Assembly: GCA_964343305.1 (NCBI GenBank)
Contig: CAYFJO010000078.1
Coordinates: 1-32,486 of the forward strand
Reading direction: 5' to 3'
Length of the DNA: 32,486 nucleotides
Source of the DNA: CAYFJO01 sp964343305
GTDB lineage: Bacteria; Planctomycetota; Planctomycetia; Pirellulales; Pirellulaceae
Positions 23,617 to 31,492 of the stretch are shown one piece after another; positions within the stretch are counted from its first letter, which is position 1; every line of letters starts with the position of its first letter. The notes under the pieces were generated by a model, which was not told the DNA's origin, did not search any database, and saw only the letters and a list, made by a program, of their open reading frames with translations. The position numbers and the translations under genes were made by a program.

Positions 23617-24661
23617 GAATCGCAAAATCGTCATCCTCACCGAGGGACACACCGACCCGCACACCGCAAAAACGGCGGCCAGCGTGGTTCGTTATCGTCC
23701 CGAAGAAGTTGTTGCGCTGCTGGACAGCACGCAAGCCGGAAAGACCACCGGCGACTTGCTGGGCGTTGGTAAAGTTCCCATTGTGGCAAAACTGACGGAC
23801 GCTGCTGCTGCAAATACGCTGCTGTTGGGGATCGCGCCGCCAGGTGGAAAAGTACCAGCGTCTTGGCGAGTGATTATTCTTGAGGCGATCGGACGTGGCA
23901 TGAACATCGTGTCTGGGCTGCATGATTTTCTTTCGTCCGACTATGAATTCAACGAAGCCGCCACCGCGCACAAAGTCACGATCACCGACGTGCGAAAGAA
24001 CGACGAGCACGACATTGCCCGCCGCGTCGACCTGCGTGACGAGTGTTTGCGCATCCACACGGTGGGCCACGACTGCAGCATTGGAAAAATGGTGACGGCC
24101 ATTGAAGTTTGCGAGGCGCTCAAGCGACGGGACCATGACGCCAAGTTCATCGCCAGTGGCCAGACGGGCATGATGGTCGATGGCGACGGTGTGCCCGTCG
24201 ATTGTGTTGTGGCGGATTTTGTCAGCGGGGCGATCGAGAAACTGATCAAAAAGTACCAACACCACGAGATTCTGCTGATCGAAGGCCAGGGCAGTCTCGT
24301 CCACCCATCGTACTCTGCCGTCACACTTGGCTTGCTTCACGGCTGTCTGCCGCACGGTTTGATTTTGTGTTACGAAGTCGGGCGCGAGACCGTCACAGGA
24401 ATCGATCACTTGAAGATTCCACCGCTTGCCAAAATCAAAGAACTGAGCGAAATGATGGCCAGTGTGTTTCAGCCGTGTTCGGTCATTGGCATCTCGATGA
24501 ACAGCCGCAAGGTTTCCGAATCAGAAGCTGAGGAAGAACGTCAGCGGATGCGCGACGAGTTCGGTCTGCCCGTGTGCGATATATTCCGGCATGGCTGCGA
24601 TGAACTGGTCGACGTGGTCCTCGAACTTCAACGAAGTCGCCAAGTTAGCGGAACTGATTGA
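23615..24661 (+). CDS. dgcN: DUF1611 protein, DgcN-type D-glutamate N-acetyltransferase
   Basis: 348 residues, DUF1611 family. The ATP/GTP-type loop HTVGHDCSIGKMVTA (148-162) fits the family pattern G-x-D-C-(S/A)-(V/I)-G-K, followed by EALKRRDHDAKFIASGQTGM and the DFVSGAIE stretch. DUF1611 members called DgcN acetylate D-glutamate on nitrogen as the first step of D-glutamate catabolism, with an epimerase-family partner (DgcA) then racemising the product. The next gene here is just such a partner, starting in the TGATG overlap with this stop. The ATG at 23615 is preferred over a TTG five codons upstream because GGAAG lies six bases away. Enzyme name by analogy, not demonstrated. Confidence 0.8.
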   Translation: MNRKIVILTEGHTDPHTAKTAASVVRYRPEEVVALLDSTQAGKTTGDLLGVGKVPIVAKLTDAAAANTLLLGIAPPGGKVPASWRVIILEAIGRGMNIVSGLHDFLSSDYEFNEAATAHKVTITDVRKNDEHDIARRVDLRDECLRIHTVGHDCSIGKMVTAIEVCEALKRRDHDAKFIASGQTGMMVDGDGVPVDCVVADFVSGAIEKLIKKYQHHEILLIEGQGSLVHPSYSAVTLGLLHGCLPHGLILCYEVGRETVTGIDHLKIPPLAKIKELSEMMASVFQPCSVIGISMNSRKVSESEAEEERQRMRDEFGLPVCDIFRHGCDELVDVVLELQRSRQVSGTD

Positions 24662-25680
24662 TGCCACGCATGACCTTGCACCGATTCGATTTGCAGTTGC
24701 GGCACACGTTTACGATTTCGCGTGGTTCGATGGACGTTCAGCCGACGATGATTGTCGAGTTGGAAGAGGACGGGCTACGCGGCTTCGGCGAAGCGACAAC
24801 GAACGACTACTACGGTGCCTCGTTTGAGAACATGTCGGCAGCGCTCGAGTTGTTGCGCGACGAAATCGAGGTAGTGCTGTGTGATGATCCCGAAGAGATG
24901 TGGGGACGTTTCGACGGTCGTTTGTCCGCTAATCGCTTCGCCCAATGTGCACTCGACCAGGCGGCTTACGATCTGTGGGGAAAGAAACAGGGGCAACCGG
25001 TATACGAGTTGTGGGGGCTTGATACGGAGCAAATTCCCGTCAGCAACTATACGATCGGCATCGACGACGTCGACAAAATGATCGAGAAGCTTAACGAGTT
25101 TCCCGATTGGCCCGTTTACAAAATCAAGCTGGGCACGGCCGATGATTTAAACATTGTGCGCCAACTACGAACGCACACCGATGCGGTTTTTCGCGTCGAT
25201 GCAAATTGCGGCTGGACTGCGGACGAGACGATTGAAAACTCAAAAGCCTTGAAGGACTTGAACGTCGAGTTCATCGAACAGCCGTTGGCGGCCGAGGCGC
25301 TGGACGACATGAAGCGCGTCGTCGCCGAAAGTGTGCTGCCCGTCGTCGCGGACGAGAGTTGTCAGGTCGAAACCGATGTCGATCGCTGTCACGGCCACTT
25401 CGACGTGGTCAATATCAAGTTGGTGAAATGCGGCGGCTTGACGCCCGCGAGACGAATGATCCGGCGAGCAAAAGAGCTGGGCATGAAGGCCATGGTGGGC
25501 TGCATGACGGAATCGACGGTCGGAATTTCAGCGATCGCCCAGTTGTTGCCGATGCTGGATTATGTCGATATGGACGGAGCCGTGCTGTTGGCCGAGGACA
25601 TCGCCAGCGGAGTCGTGGTCGAACGCGGTGTCTGTCGGTTCGCCGAGGAAAACGGTTCTGGCGTCAATCTCTTGACTTAA
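24661..25680 (+). CDS. dgcA: Dipeptide epimerase / DgcA-type racemase (enolase superfamily)
   Basis: 339 residues, muconate-lactonising subgroup of the enolase superfamily. FTISRGS near the start is typical of dipeptide epimerases. The Lys-x-Lys base pair is K154-I-K156; metal ligands are Asp180 (DANCGW), Glu206 (IEQPL) and Asp231 (ADESC); the second base lies in NIKLVKCGGL (251-260). GCMTES (280-285) and DMDG (303-306) are the specificity loops of L-Ala-D/L-Glu epimerases. Such enzymes recycle murein peptides, while close relatives (DgcA) racemise N-acetyl-D-glutamate; the coupled DUF1611 gene favours the latter. The start is the ATG at 24661, sharing a base with the preceding stop. It ends in a 4-bp convergent overlap with the helicase gene. 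Confidence 0.88.
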   Translation: MPRMTLHRFDLQLRHTFTISRGSMDVQPTMIVELEEDGLRGFGEATTNDYYGASFENMSAALELLRDEIEVVLCDDPEEMWGRFDGRLSANRFAQCALDQAAYDLWGKKQGQPVYELWGLDTEQIPVSNYTIGIDDVDKMIEKLNEFPDWPVYKIKLGTADDLNIVRQLRTHTDAVFRVDANCGWTADETIENSKALKDLNVEFIEQPLAAEALDDMKRVVAESVLPVVADESCQVETDVDRCHGHFDVVNIKLVKCGGLTPARRMIRRAKELGMKAMVGCMTESTVGISAIAQLLPMLDYVDMDGAVLLAEDIASGVVVERGVCRFAEENGSGVNLLT

Positions 25681-26957
25681 AGCGCCCGGCGATGACGCCG
25701 CGCTCGGCCTCGTTTCGATGGAGGCGGTGGCGGCGGTTTCGGCTGGTCATCGTCGACCGGCTGGTCGTTTGTGACGGGCGCGTAGACCGTGTCGAAGCCT
25801 TCCATTTCGTCGCGCTTCAGCAATCGGTTGATTCGCTGCTCGATGCGAGTCAGTTCGTGGCCTTCTTCGGGCGAGACAAAAGTATAGGCGACACCCTCGC
25901 GGCCCATTCGTCCCGTGCGGCCAACGCGATGGACGTAGTCGTCGCTGAACGTGGGAATGTCGAAATTGACGATGTGGGAAATGCCGGTGACATCGATCCC
26001 ACGCCCAACGACGTCTGTCGCCACCAGAATCTTCAGCTTGGCGTCACGAAACTTTGACATGGTGCGATCACGTGCCGTCTGTTGCATGTCGCCGTGCATG
26101 CATGATACGTTTTTGAACTTCTTAGATAACTTTAGATAAATTCGCTCGACTCCGCGCTTCGTGCGGCAAAAGATGATCGCTTGTTGTGGATCTTCGCGCT
26201 CGATCAGTTTGACGAGCAAGCCAAATTTCAATTCGTCGGACACGGTAAAGTAAAACTGTTCGATGGTTTCGACGGACAATTCCTTGGGTGAAAAGTTCAG
26301 CGTCTTCGGCTTTTTCATGTACCGCTCGGCCAATCGCTGGATGGGCGGAGGAAGCGTGGCGCTGAGCAGCAACGTCTGACGATCTTTGGGACAACGTCGC
26401 AAGATTTTTTCGATGTCGGGTCGAAAGCCGATGTCCAGCATCCGGTCAGCCTCGTCCAACACGACGCACCAAAGGTCGCGCAACTCCAGCGTCTTCCGCG
26501 AGATGTGATCGATGACACGGCCAGGCGTGCCGACGACCACTTCCGCGCCCCGACGGAGTTTTTCAATCTGGCCGCGAATCGGTTTGCCGCCATACAACGC
26601 CACGCAGTGCGTCTTTGTGCCATGCGCCAACTTGACGAACTCCTCGCGCACCTGCACGGCCAATTCACGAGTCGGCACCAGGATCAATGCTTGCGGGTTG
26701 CGAATCTCGGAGAGTGGTGCGAGATCTTCAAGAATCGGAATGACGAAGGCGGCGGTTTTTCCCGTCCCGGTGCGTGCTTGTCCCAGCACATCAACTTCGT
26801 CCATAGCCACCGGGATGAAACCCGCTTGAATCGGCGTCGGCTGCTCGTAGCCAGCCCGCTTTAGCGCATCCAACATCTCGTCGGATAATTCAAAATCTTC
26901 AAATCGAGGTTGTTTTTTCGATTTTTTTCTCTTGGTGGTTTTCTTCTTCGCTGGCAC
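25677..26957 (-). CDS. DEAD-box RNA helicase
   Basis: 426 residues with the full helicase core: Q motif QPTPIQ (39-44), motif I ARTGTGKT (61-68), Ia PTRELA, Ib TPGR, DEAD (168-171), SAT (199-201), and in the second domain ATDVVGRGID and HRVGRTGRMG. It unwinds RNA duplexes in the cytoplasm, for example in ribosome assembly or mRNA decay. Lys-rich N-terminus (PAKKKTTKRKKSKK) and a Pro-rich, then Arg-rich C-terminus (PPPPPPSKRGRARRHRRAL) add RNA affinity. The start is a GTG at 26955-26957, with GGAAG 6-10 bases upstream. Monocistronic as far as can be seen; a 27-bp inverted repeat lies just upstream. Confidence 0.95.
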   Translation of the reverse strand: MPAKKKTTKRKKSKKQPRFEDFELSDEMLDALKRAGYEQPTPIQAGFIPVAMDEVDVLGQARTGTGKTAAFVIPILEDLAPLSEIRNPQALILVPTRELAVQVREEFVKLAHGTKTHCVALYGGKPIRGQIEKLRRGAEVVVGTPGRVIDHISRKTLELRDLWCVVLDEADRMLDIGFRPDIEKILRRCPKDRQTLLLSATLPPPIQRLAERYMKKPKTLNFSPKELSVETIEQFYFTVSDELKFGLLVKLIEREDPQQAIIFCRTKRGVERIYLKLSKKFKNVSCMHGDMQQTARDRTMSKFRDAKLKILVATDVVGRGIDVTGISHIVNFDIPTFSDDYVHRVGRTGRMGREGVAYTFVSPEEGHELTRIEQRINRLLKRDEMEGFDTVYAPVTNDQPVDDDQPKPPPPPPSKRGRARRHRRAL

Positions 26958-26978
26958 GTTTCTTCCGTATCATTAAGT

Positions 26979-27059
26979 GGTTCAAAAAGGGGTCAGGTAC
27001 CTTTGTGCCAAGCACCCTTTGGGCCGTTCCGGCAAAGGTACCTGACCCCTTTTTGAACC
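26979..27059. repeat. 27-bp perfect inverted repeat with GGGGTCAGGTACC core
   Basis: Arms 26979-27005 and 27033-27059 are perfect complements, with a 27-base loop. I recall this GGGGTCAGGTACC core from many bacterial genomes next to REP-associated Y1 transposases (RAYT). No transposase is present here. It sits between the helicase start and the histone-like gene's terminator and may have moved on its own. Confidence 0.85.
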
Positions 27060-27063
27060 TGTG

Positions 27064-27107
27064 AAAAAAGCCGGTTCAATGACATGACAGCGTCATCGTA
27101 ACCGGCT
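27064..27107 (-). terminator. Rho-independent terminator of the histone-like gene
   Basis: AGCCGGTT (27070-27077) and AACCGGCT (27100-27107) form an 8-bp stem with a second small stem in the loop; on the minus strand six T (27064-27069) follow. It lies about 40 bp beyond the stop of the lysine-rich gene. Confidence 0.9.
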
Positions 27108-27145
27108 CGTCGTGTTTGTAGCAATCGGGTGTCCCCGATGTGACA

Positions 27146-27316
27146 TCATTTCTTGGTCTTGGTCTTGGTCTTGGCCTTCGCGGTGGCCTTCTTCTTAGGT
27201 GACTTCTTTGCGGTCTTCTTGGTCGTCTTCTTCTTTGGCGACTTTTTGGCCGTGGCCTTCTTCGTGGTGGCTTTCTTCTTCACGGCCTTTTTGGTGGTTT
27301 TCTTCTTGGCTGCCAT
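27146..27316 (-). CDS. Histone H1-like lysine-rich protein, 56 aa
   Basis: Composed almost only of Lys, Ala, Thr and a few Ser and Pro: MAAKKKTTKKAVKKKATTKK, then AKKSPKKK units and a KTKTKTKK end. It resembles the C-terminal tail of histone H1 and the bacterial HctB/AlgP type of basic nucleoid proteins, which bind and compact DNA without sequence preference. The start is the ATG at 27314-27316 because AAGGAG lies 8 bases away; an earlier ATG six codons up lacks a ribosome binding site. A strong terminator follows. The repetitive sequence makes it prone to length variation. Confidence 0.9.
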   Translation of the reverse strand: MAAKKKTTKKAVKKKATTKKATAKKSPKKKTTKKTAKKSPKKKATAKAKTKTKTKK

Positions 27317-27572
27317 CTGTAATCGCTCCTTCAAAAGGTGTTTTGAGATAAACGTCCGTCCTTGAGGAGAAACAAATCACTCAGAACGACGGATGAGAAA
27401 TCGCCGCGGGGCCAATTGTTTGCTTCTCCCAACTCGCGCATTTGAGCAACTTTGCCTTGTGTTCGTCAAGACGACTTGCAAGTAACATGGAATCGGATTC
27501 TTCAACTCCTGATCCATTTTCAAGATACTCATCAAAGGACCGAGTTCTAGAACTTGCTCGACATTTTGAATC

Positions 27573-28523
27573 TTAGAAGCTAAAACGCTCTCCTTGTTCG
27601 GCCACGTGATGCCCGGCTGCTTTGACGGCAGCGGTTGCCGGAGATGATGCGTCGAGGATCGGGTTCGTGTGGTTGAAATGAATGAACCGCACTTTGTCGC
27701 GATCCTTGGCAGGTAGGCTTTTGAACCTCTCGATGCTCTCCATGACAAATGGATGTGGGATCTCCGACATGTCGCGTCCGGGAAGTTCTCCGTTGGCGAA
27801 GAAGGTGCCGTCAAGGTAGGCGATGTCCACGTCGGCCAAAATGTCTTCGATCTTGATTTTCCAACGTTCCCATTTGTCGATGTCCGGCAGGTAGATTACC
27901 GTGCGCGAAGGACCTTGAATGCGATAGCCGACGGTCTCCGAGTATTCATCGCGATGCGGCACGAGAAAAGGAGTAATGTCGATTCGATTGTTGAGCTTCA
28001 GTTGGTGGCCCGCGGCGAGCCGATGGATGGCGATCTGCCTGAGCTGGATCAGTTGTTCCCACGGTCCGTTGCTTTCCAAAAACCGGCGCATCCTTGGCAT
28101 TGCATAAACGGCTGCTCGGTTCGCCCCGATAGCCTCGCGACCGAGGTGAATTAGGCCAGTATAATGGCCGATGTGAGCATGTGTGAGCAGGATACCATCG
28201 AGACCGGGTGTCCTTCTTGTCGGCGAAAGCTGGTCTAACGCATGCAATTGCTCGCGGAAGTCTGGCGTACAATCGATCAACCAACGCTGCCCGTGCTGTG
28301 GGTCAACGATGGCAAGACACGCGATATTTCGTCTGAGTGTTTTGTCGTTCCACGCGGCCTGGCAACACTTCTTTCGGCAGCCGGCCTGCGGGAAACCTGC
28401 GTCTTGCGCAACGCCCAGGACTGCGACAAACGGTTCGTCTGATTCTAGCTCGTCCGCAACAATTGCCGAACAGATGAAACAACTGAGGCAGATGGCCGAT
28501 AGGTGGTCAAGAATCGCACGCAT
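27573..28523 (-). CDS. PqqB-like metallo-beta-lactamase-fold hydrolase, exported
   Basis: 316 residues. The start is the ATG at 28521-28523, followed by a signal-like stretch (LDHLSAICLSCFICSAIVA); a longer opening lacks support. The mature sequence aligns with PqqB: VLGVAQDAGFPQAGC, the metal motif THAHIGH (114-120), YLDGTFF and FIHFNHTNPIL. PqqB shapes the PQQ cofactor precursor and usually lacks part of the His motif; here the HxHxxH histidines are retained, so this is probably a separate hydrolase. No other pqq gene is nearby. The gap upstream (28524-28773) shows no other gene. Confidence 0.85.
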   Translation of the reverse strand: MRAILDHLSAICLSCFICSAIVADELESDEPFVAVLGVAQDAGFPQAGCRKKCCQAAWNDKTLRRNIACLAIVDPQHGQRWLIDCTPDFREQLHALDQLSPTRRTPGLDGILLTHAHIGHYTGLIHLGREAIGANRAAVYAMPRMRRFLESNGPWEQLIQLRQIAIHRLAAGHQLKLNNRIDITPFLVPHRDEYSETVGYRIQGPSRTVIYLPDIDKWERWKIKIEDILADVDIAYLDGTFFANGELPGRDMSEIPHPFVMESIERFKSLPAKDRDKVRFIHFNHTNPILDASSPATAAVKAAGHHVAEQGERFSF

Positions 28524-28773
28524 ATGTTTATTGGCTCCAGCGGCCGAACGGCGAGGCCGCAAATGATAATGATAACCCGAAGCAGACGACTTTGCGGCTG
28601 ACGTCTCCATTTTTTGCTGATTGCTGATGACACGTCGCGGACTTTCGTGGAAAAAACTCATCACTTTCAGCCAATAACCCAAACTCTTTGCGCATCATTC
28701 CTTAACGAAGAGATTTAGGCGTTTGTCTGTTGCAACGCCGTAATAACCTGGACTTCCTTTCGAGGGGAAATAC

Positions 28774-29046
28774 ATGTCAAGAATGATTTGCTGTCTGGTG
28801 GCCGTTGTGTTTTTTGTGGGAGCAGCCGTAAGTGTCGGTGCGGAAGAGAAGAAGAAAGATCCGAAGGAAGTTTTCGCGAAACTGGACAAGAACAGCGACG
28901 ACAAAGTTTCTGAAGAGGAATTTGTCGGCAAGAAGACCGGAGAAAAGGCGGAAAAGGCAAAGAAGTTGTTTGCACGAAAAGACAAGGATAAGGACGGATC
29001 TTTGACGCTCGAAGAATTCAGCGCCAAGCGAAAGAAGAAGAAATAA
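28774..29046 (+). CDS. Exported EF-hand protein, 90 aa
   Basis: Signal peptide (ICCLVAVVFFVGAAVSVGA) then two EF-hand loops: DKNSDDKVSEEE (38-49) and DKDKDGSLTLEE (70-81), each with the Asp/Asn/Ser ligands and a final Glu. The rest is very rich in Lys. It would bind calcium outside the cytoplasm and act as a buffer or signalling domain. GAGGGG lies eight bases before the ATG. A perfect terminator follows the gene, so it forms its own transcript. Confidence 0.92.
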   Translation: MSRMICCLVAVVFFVGAAVSVGAEEKKKDPKEVFAKLDKNSDDKVSEEEFVGKKTGEKAEKAKKLFARKDKDKDGSLTLEEFSAKRKKKK

Positions 29047-29117
29047 CCCACGCAAGCGCTTTCAGCTTATACTGAATTGTCGTTTGAATGCGCTGTATGA
29101 TTTACGTCACAACTATG

Positions 29118-29145
29118 AACGCCTCGCACGCGAGGCGTTTTCTTT
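29118..29145 (+). terminator. Rho-independent terminator of the EF-hand gene
   Basis: AACGCCTCG (29118-29126), loop CACG, CGAGGCGTT (29131-29139), then TTCTTT. The rest of the gap to 29352 shows nothing convincing; an open frame at 29084 runs through this hairpin and is not accepted. Confidence 0.9.
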
Positions 29146-29352
29146 GCGCCCAAACGGAACGGGGCGAACTAAATGTCACGAGTTGAACTTTCCCAGCGAC
29201 ACTCAGGTTACAACGACTACTTCCCTAGATTGGGATGCTGTTTCGAGGCATTCAAATCTGACTGAGATCGTGCACTAATGCGCGCAAGCGACTCGTTTTG
29301 TCACACAATTCTTTTGGCATTCAATCGAGTTGGCATGGCATCAATCAAGGCG

Positions 29353-30117
29353 CTATCTGATCTTCAAGTCGGCTTGTTTTACTTTGACCTCGATTGGTTT
29401 GGCTTTACTTTGCGTGAGTTGTAGGGACATAGTCTTGCGATAGCCGACATCGGGTTGCATGACGATCAACTGGTGTTCCCCAAGCGGTACGTCGTTGATC
29501 CGGAATCTGCCGCGTTCGTCCGTAACCGCAAAGTATGGGTGGTTGAAAACATAGATCCAGGCACGCATCCACGGATGAATGTCGCAACTCAGAACGACCG
29601 GTCGCAGTTTCTTTCCTGCGACAAATTGATGGCCGTACTCGCCACCTGCTCCAGTGAAAATGTTGAATTGGTTCTTTTCCTCGAAGGCAATCGCGCGGAC
29701 GTTGTGGTTGGCTGCATCGCTGTTCTTGAACGTCACTTTCTGGCCGTCTTGAATCCCGATCAGATGCGGCACGAACGTATGCTCGACTTGATCGACGACG
29801 ATTGAATCACCGCCTGCTTTGTTGGTTTCGCTCGTGTTGGCGTCATCGTGCTTGGCTTTCTGGAAATCAAGATAGACCAAAACAAACTCCAGCCCTTTTG
29901 ATTTTCGGTCAACGATCAGCAGGTCCCTCTGTTGCCCGGCGTTGTCTCGAACCTTGGATTTTGGCACGTCTCCCGCGAAGGTTATCACGCCTTCGATCGT
30001 GCCCGTTTCTCTCTTGTTGGGCTTGTCCTCTTCACCTTGCGCGCTAATCGATGGCCGACAGAACAACACCGGGACCAACATGAAAAACACATACGCGACT
30101 GGTCGGTGTTGGGCCAT
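29353..30117 (-). CDS. Exported cupredoxin-type protein with carboxypeptidase-regulatory-like domain
   Basis: 254 residues. The start is the ATG at 30115-30117, followed by the signal peptide (VAYVFFMLVPVLFCRPSISA); an opening eight codons earlier is unsupported. The middle (about 105-195) is a plastocyanin-like fold with copper ligands His138 (AANHNVRA) and Cys178, His181, Met184 in SCDIHPWM, the layout of methylamine-utilisation-type proteins. The C-terminus (TDERGRFRINDVPLGEHQL) is a regulatory-type beta domain like those of carboxypeptidases. It would carry electrons or copper in the periplasm. The gene is 11 bp downstream of the PP2C gene on the same strand, so it is probably cotranscribed. 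Confidence 0.9.
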   Translation of the reverse strand: MAQHRPVAYVFFMLVPVLFCRPSISAQGEEDKPNKRETGTIEGVITFAGDVPKSKVRDNAGQQRDLLIVDRKSKGLEFVLVYLDFQKAKHDDANTSETNKAGGDSIVVDQVEHTFVPHLIGIQDGQKVTFKNSDAANHNVRAIAFEEKNQFNIFTGAGGEYGHQFVAGKKLRPVVLSCDIHPWMRAWIYVFNHPYFAVTDERGRFRINDVPLGEHQLIVMQPDVGYRKTMSLQLTQSKAKPIEVKVKQADLKIR

Positions 30118-30128
30118 GCAAGAGAACC

Positions 30129-31094
30129 TTACGCAACACACAGCAAGCTGACAGACTCACCGTTTTCAGGCGATATCGCTCGCTGATTGAGGACGATCAA
30201 TCGGCCGACCACGCACGTAACATTGTCCTTGGATGCATTGGCGATTGCTTCGCTAACGATCGCAGTGCTGGCCGATTGTGGATGCTGATGTGACGACAGG
30301 ATGGTGACGATTGCTTCATCGTCGAGCACATCGGTGATACCGTCCGTTGTGAGAACGATCTCGTCTCCGGCGTCGAGAGGAACGTCCACAATCTCTGGTC
30401 GGTGGTCGAGTGGCTTAACGCCGACGAAGTTCGTTACCACATGTCGAAGCGGATGATTTCGCGCCGCGGCTTCTGTCAATGCACCAGCGCTGATGAGTGC
30501 TTGCACAAAAGTATCGTCGGAAGTCAGGCGACACAACTCGCAACCGTGAAGCCGATACGCGCGACTGTCGCCAACGTTGGTCACAAATGCCCTGTCTTCC
30601 GCCACGACGGCCAATGCCAGGGTCGCGCCCATTCCGCTGAAGCCCGCATGCCGTTCCGCGTAGTGAATCATCTCATGACGTGACTCCTCGATTGCTTGCT
30701 CAATACACTCTTGAATCGAATACTGATCGACGTCCGTCGATTCGATTGCTTGTCGGATATAGTCTGGAATCGTTTCGACGATGATTTGGCTGGCCGTCTC
30801 GCCGCCGTTGTGGCCGCCCATGCCATCAACTGCCAGCAGAATTCCATGGCTGGCGTCCACATAGCAACGATCTTCGTTGATTTCACGTCTGCCTTTGGCC
30901 GTTTGGCTGCCGACTCGAAGTGTCATCCCAGCAGTCGTTTCATTGGGGCTTTCGGCCCATGGCGTTGATACTTTTCCACGAATACGATTCCAAACCGAGT
31001 GGAATCGATGGCCAAGATTGTGCCCCCAGCGACTCCAAATCGGGATGGTTGACGGACGATCAGCATCCTTCCGGAAATGTTTTGTTGTAATCAT
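30129..31094 (-). CDS. PP2C-type protein phosphatase
   Basis: 321 residues. Metal-binding PP2C motifs are in order: EDR (74-76), AVDGMGGHNGGE (88-99), GMGATLAL (154-161), VGDSRAYRL (174-182), TTDGITD (249-255) and KDNVTC (289-294). All Asp ligands are present, so it should be active on phospho-Ser/Thr, opposing the many Ser/Thr kinases of planctomycetes. The first 55 residues are basic and unlike the core. The start is the ATG at 31092-31094, with GAGGG seven bases upstream; a TTG two codons earlier is less likely. It lies upstream of the cupredoxin-type gene. Confidence 0.93.
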   Translation of the reverse strand: MITTKHFRKDADRPSTIPIWSRWGHNLGHRFHSVWNRIRGKVSTPWAESPNETTAGMTLRVGSQTAKGRREINEDRCYVDASHGILLAVDGMGGHNGGETASQIIVETIPDYIRQAIESTDVDQYSIQECIEQAIEESRHEMIHYAERHAGFSGMGATLALAVVAEDRAFVTNVGDSRAYRLHGCELCRLTSDDTFVQALISAGALTEAAARNHPLRHVVTNFVGVKPLDHRPEIVDVPLDAGDEIVLTTDGITDVLDDEAIVTILSSHQHPQSASTAIVSEAIANASKDNVTCVVGRLIVLNQRAISPENGESVSLLCVA

Positions 31095-31144
31095 TGTCAA
31101 TCCCTCGATCTTGCAGTTCTCATCAATGTTCCTATTCGTCGACG

Positions 31145-31492
31145 TTATATCTTCCCTCGATGTGGAAACTCCGACATATTCATTTGCACTGATCCGCCGT
31201 CCGTCAGCACGACCTGATCGTTAGTTGCTTGAAAGACCACCTCGCTAACTTCGGTTTCGTCCGGAAGTTGATAGACCAGAAAGCTGCCCGACGCCAACGA
31301 AATGACTTTCGTTCGAGGATCGTCTTTGCGAATCACGGTCCCCGCCATGATGTCACGCACAAATGAATAGCCCGCTGTTTTGACGATGCCGTTATCGTAG
31401 GCAACAACTTGACCTACGAAGTACCTAGGTTCATCGTGTTCGAACAATCGCCGGTGAACGATCAGAACCTTGTTTCCTTCATTCAGAATCAT
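31145..31492 (-). CDS. Conserved planctomycete protein, 115 aa
   Basis: A small protein family I recognise from planctomycetes without a known function. Sequence pattern: MILNEGNKVLIVHRRLFEHD, RYFVGQVVAYDNGIVKTAGY, FVRDIMAGTVIRKDDPRTKV and FLVYQLPDETEVSEVVF. It is cytoplasmic and mostly beta. The start is the ATG at 31490-31492. A frame opening 246 bp upstream exists but its extra residues look unrelated. It precedes the PP2C gene by 50 bp on the same strand and may be cotranscribed with it. Confidence 0.85.
   Translation of the reverse strand: MILNEGNKVLIVHRRLFEHDEPRYFVGQVVAYDNGIVKTAGYSFVRDIMAGTVIRKDDPRTKVISLASGSFLVYQLPDETEVSEVVFQATNDQVVLTDGGSVQMNMSEFPHRGKI

Noticed and set aside
23570..24409. 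279-codon minus-strand frame
   Set aside because: Antisense to the DUF1611 gene, which carries the family ATP/GTP loop and is coupled to its neighbour.
27377..27814. 145-codon minus-strand frame
   Set aside because: It overlaps the PqqB-like gene in another phase and shows no protein pattern.
29084..29278. 64-codon plus-strand frame after the EF-hand gene
   Set aside because: It runs straight through a perfect rho-independent terminator.
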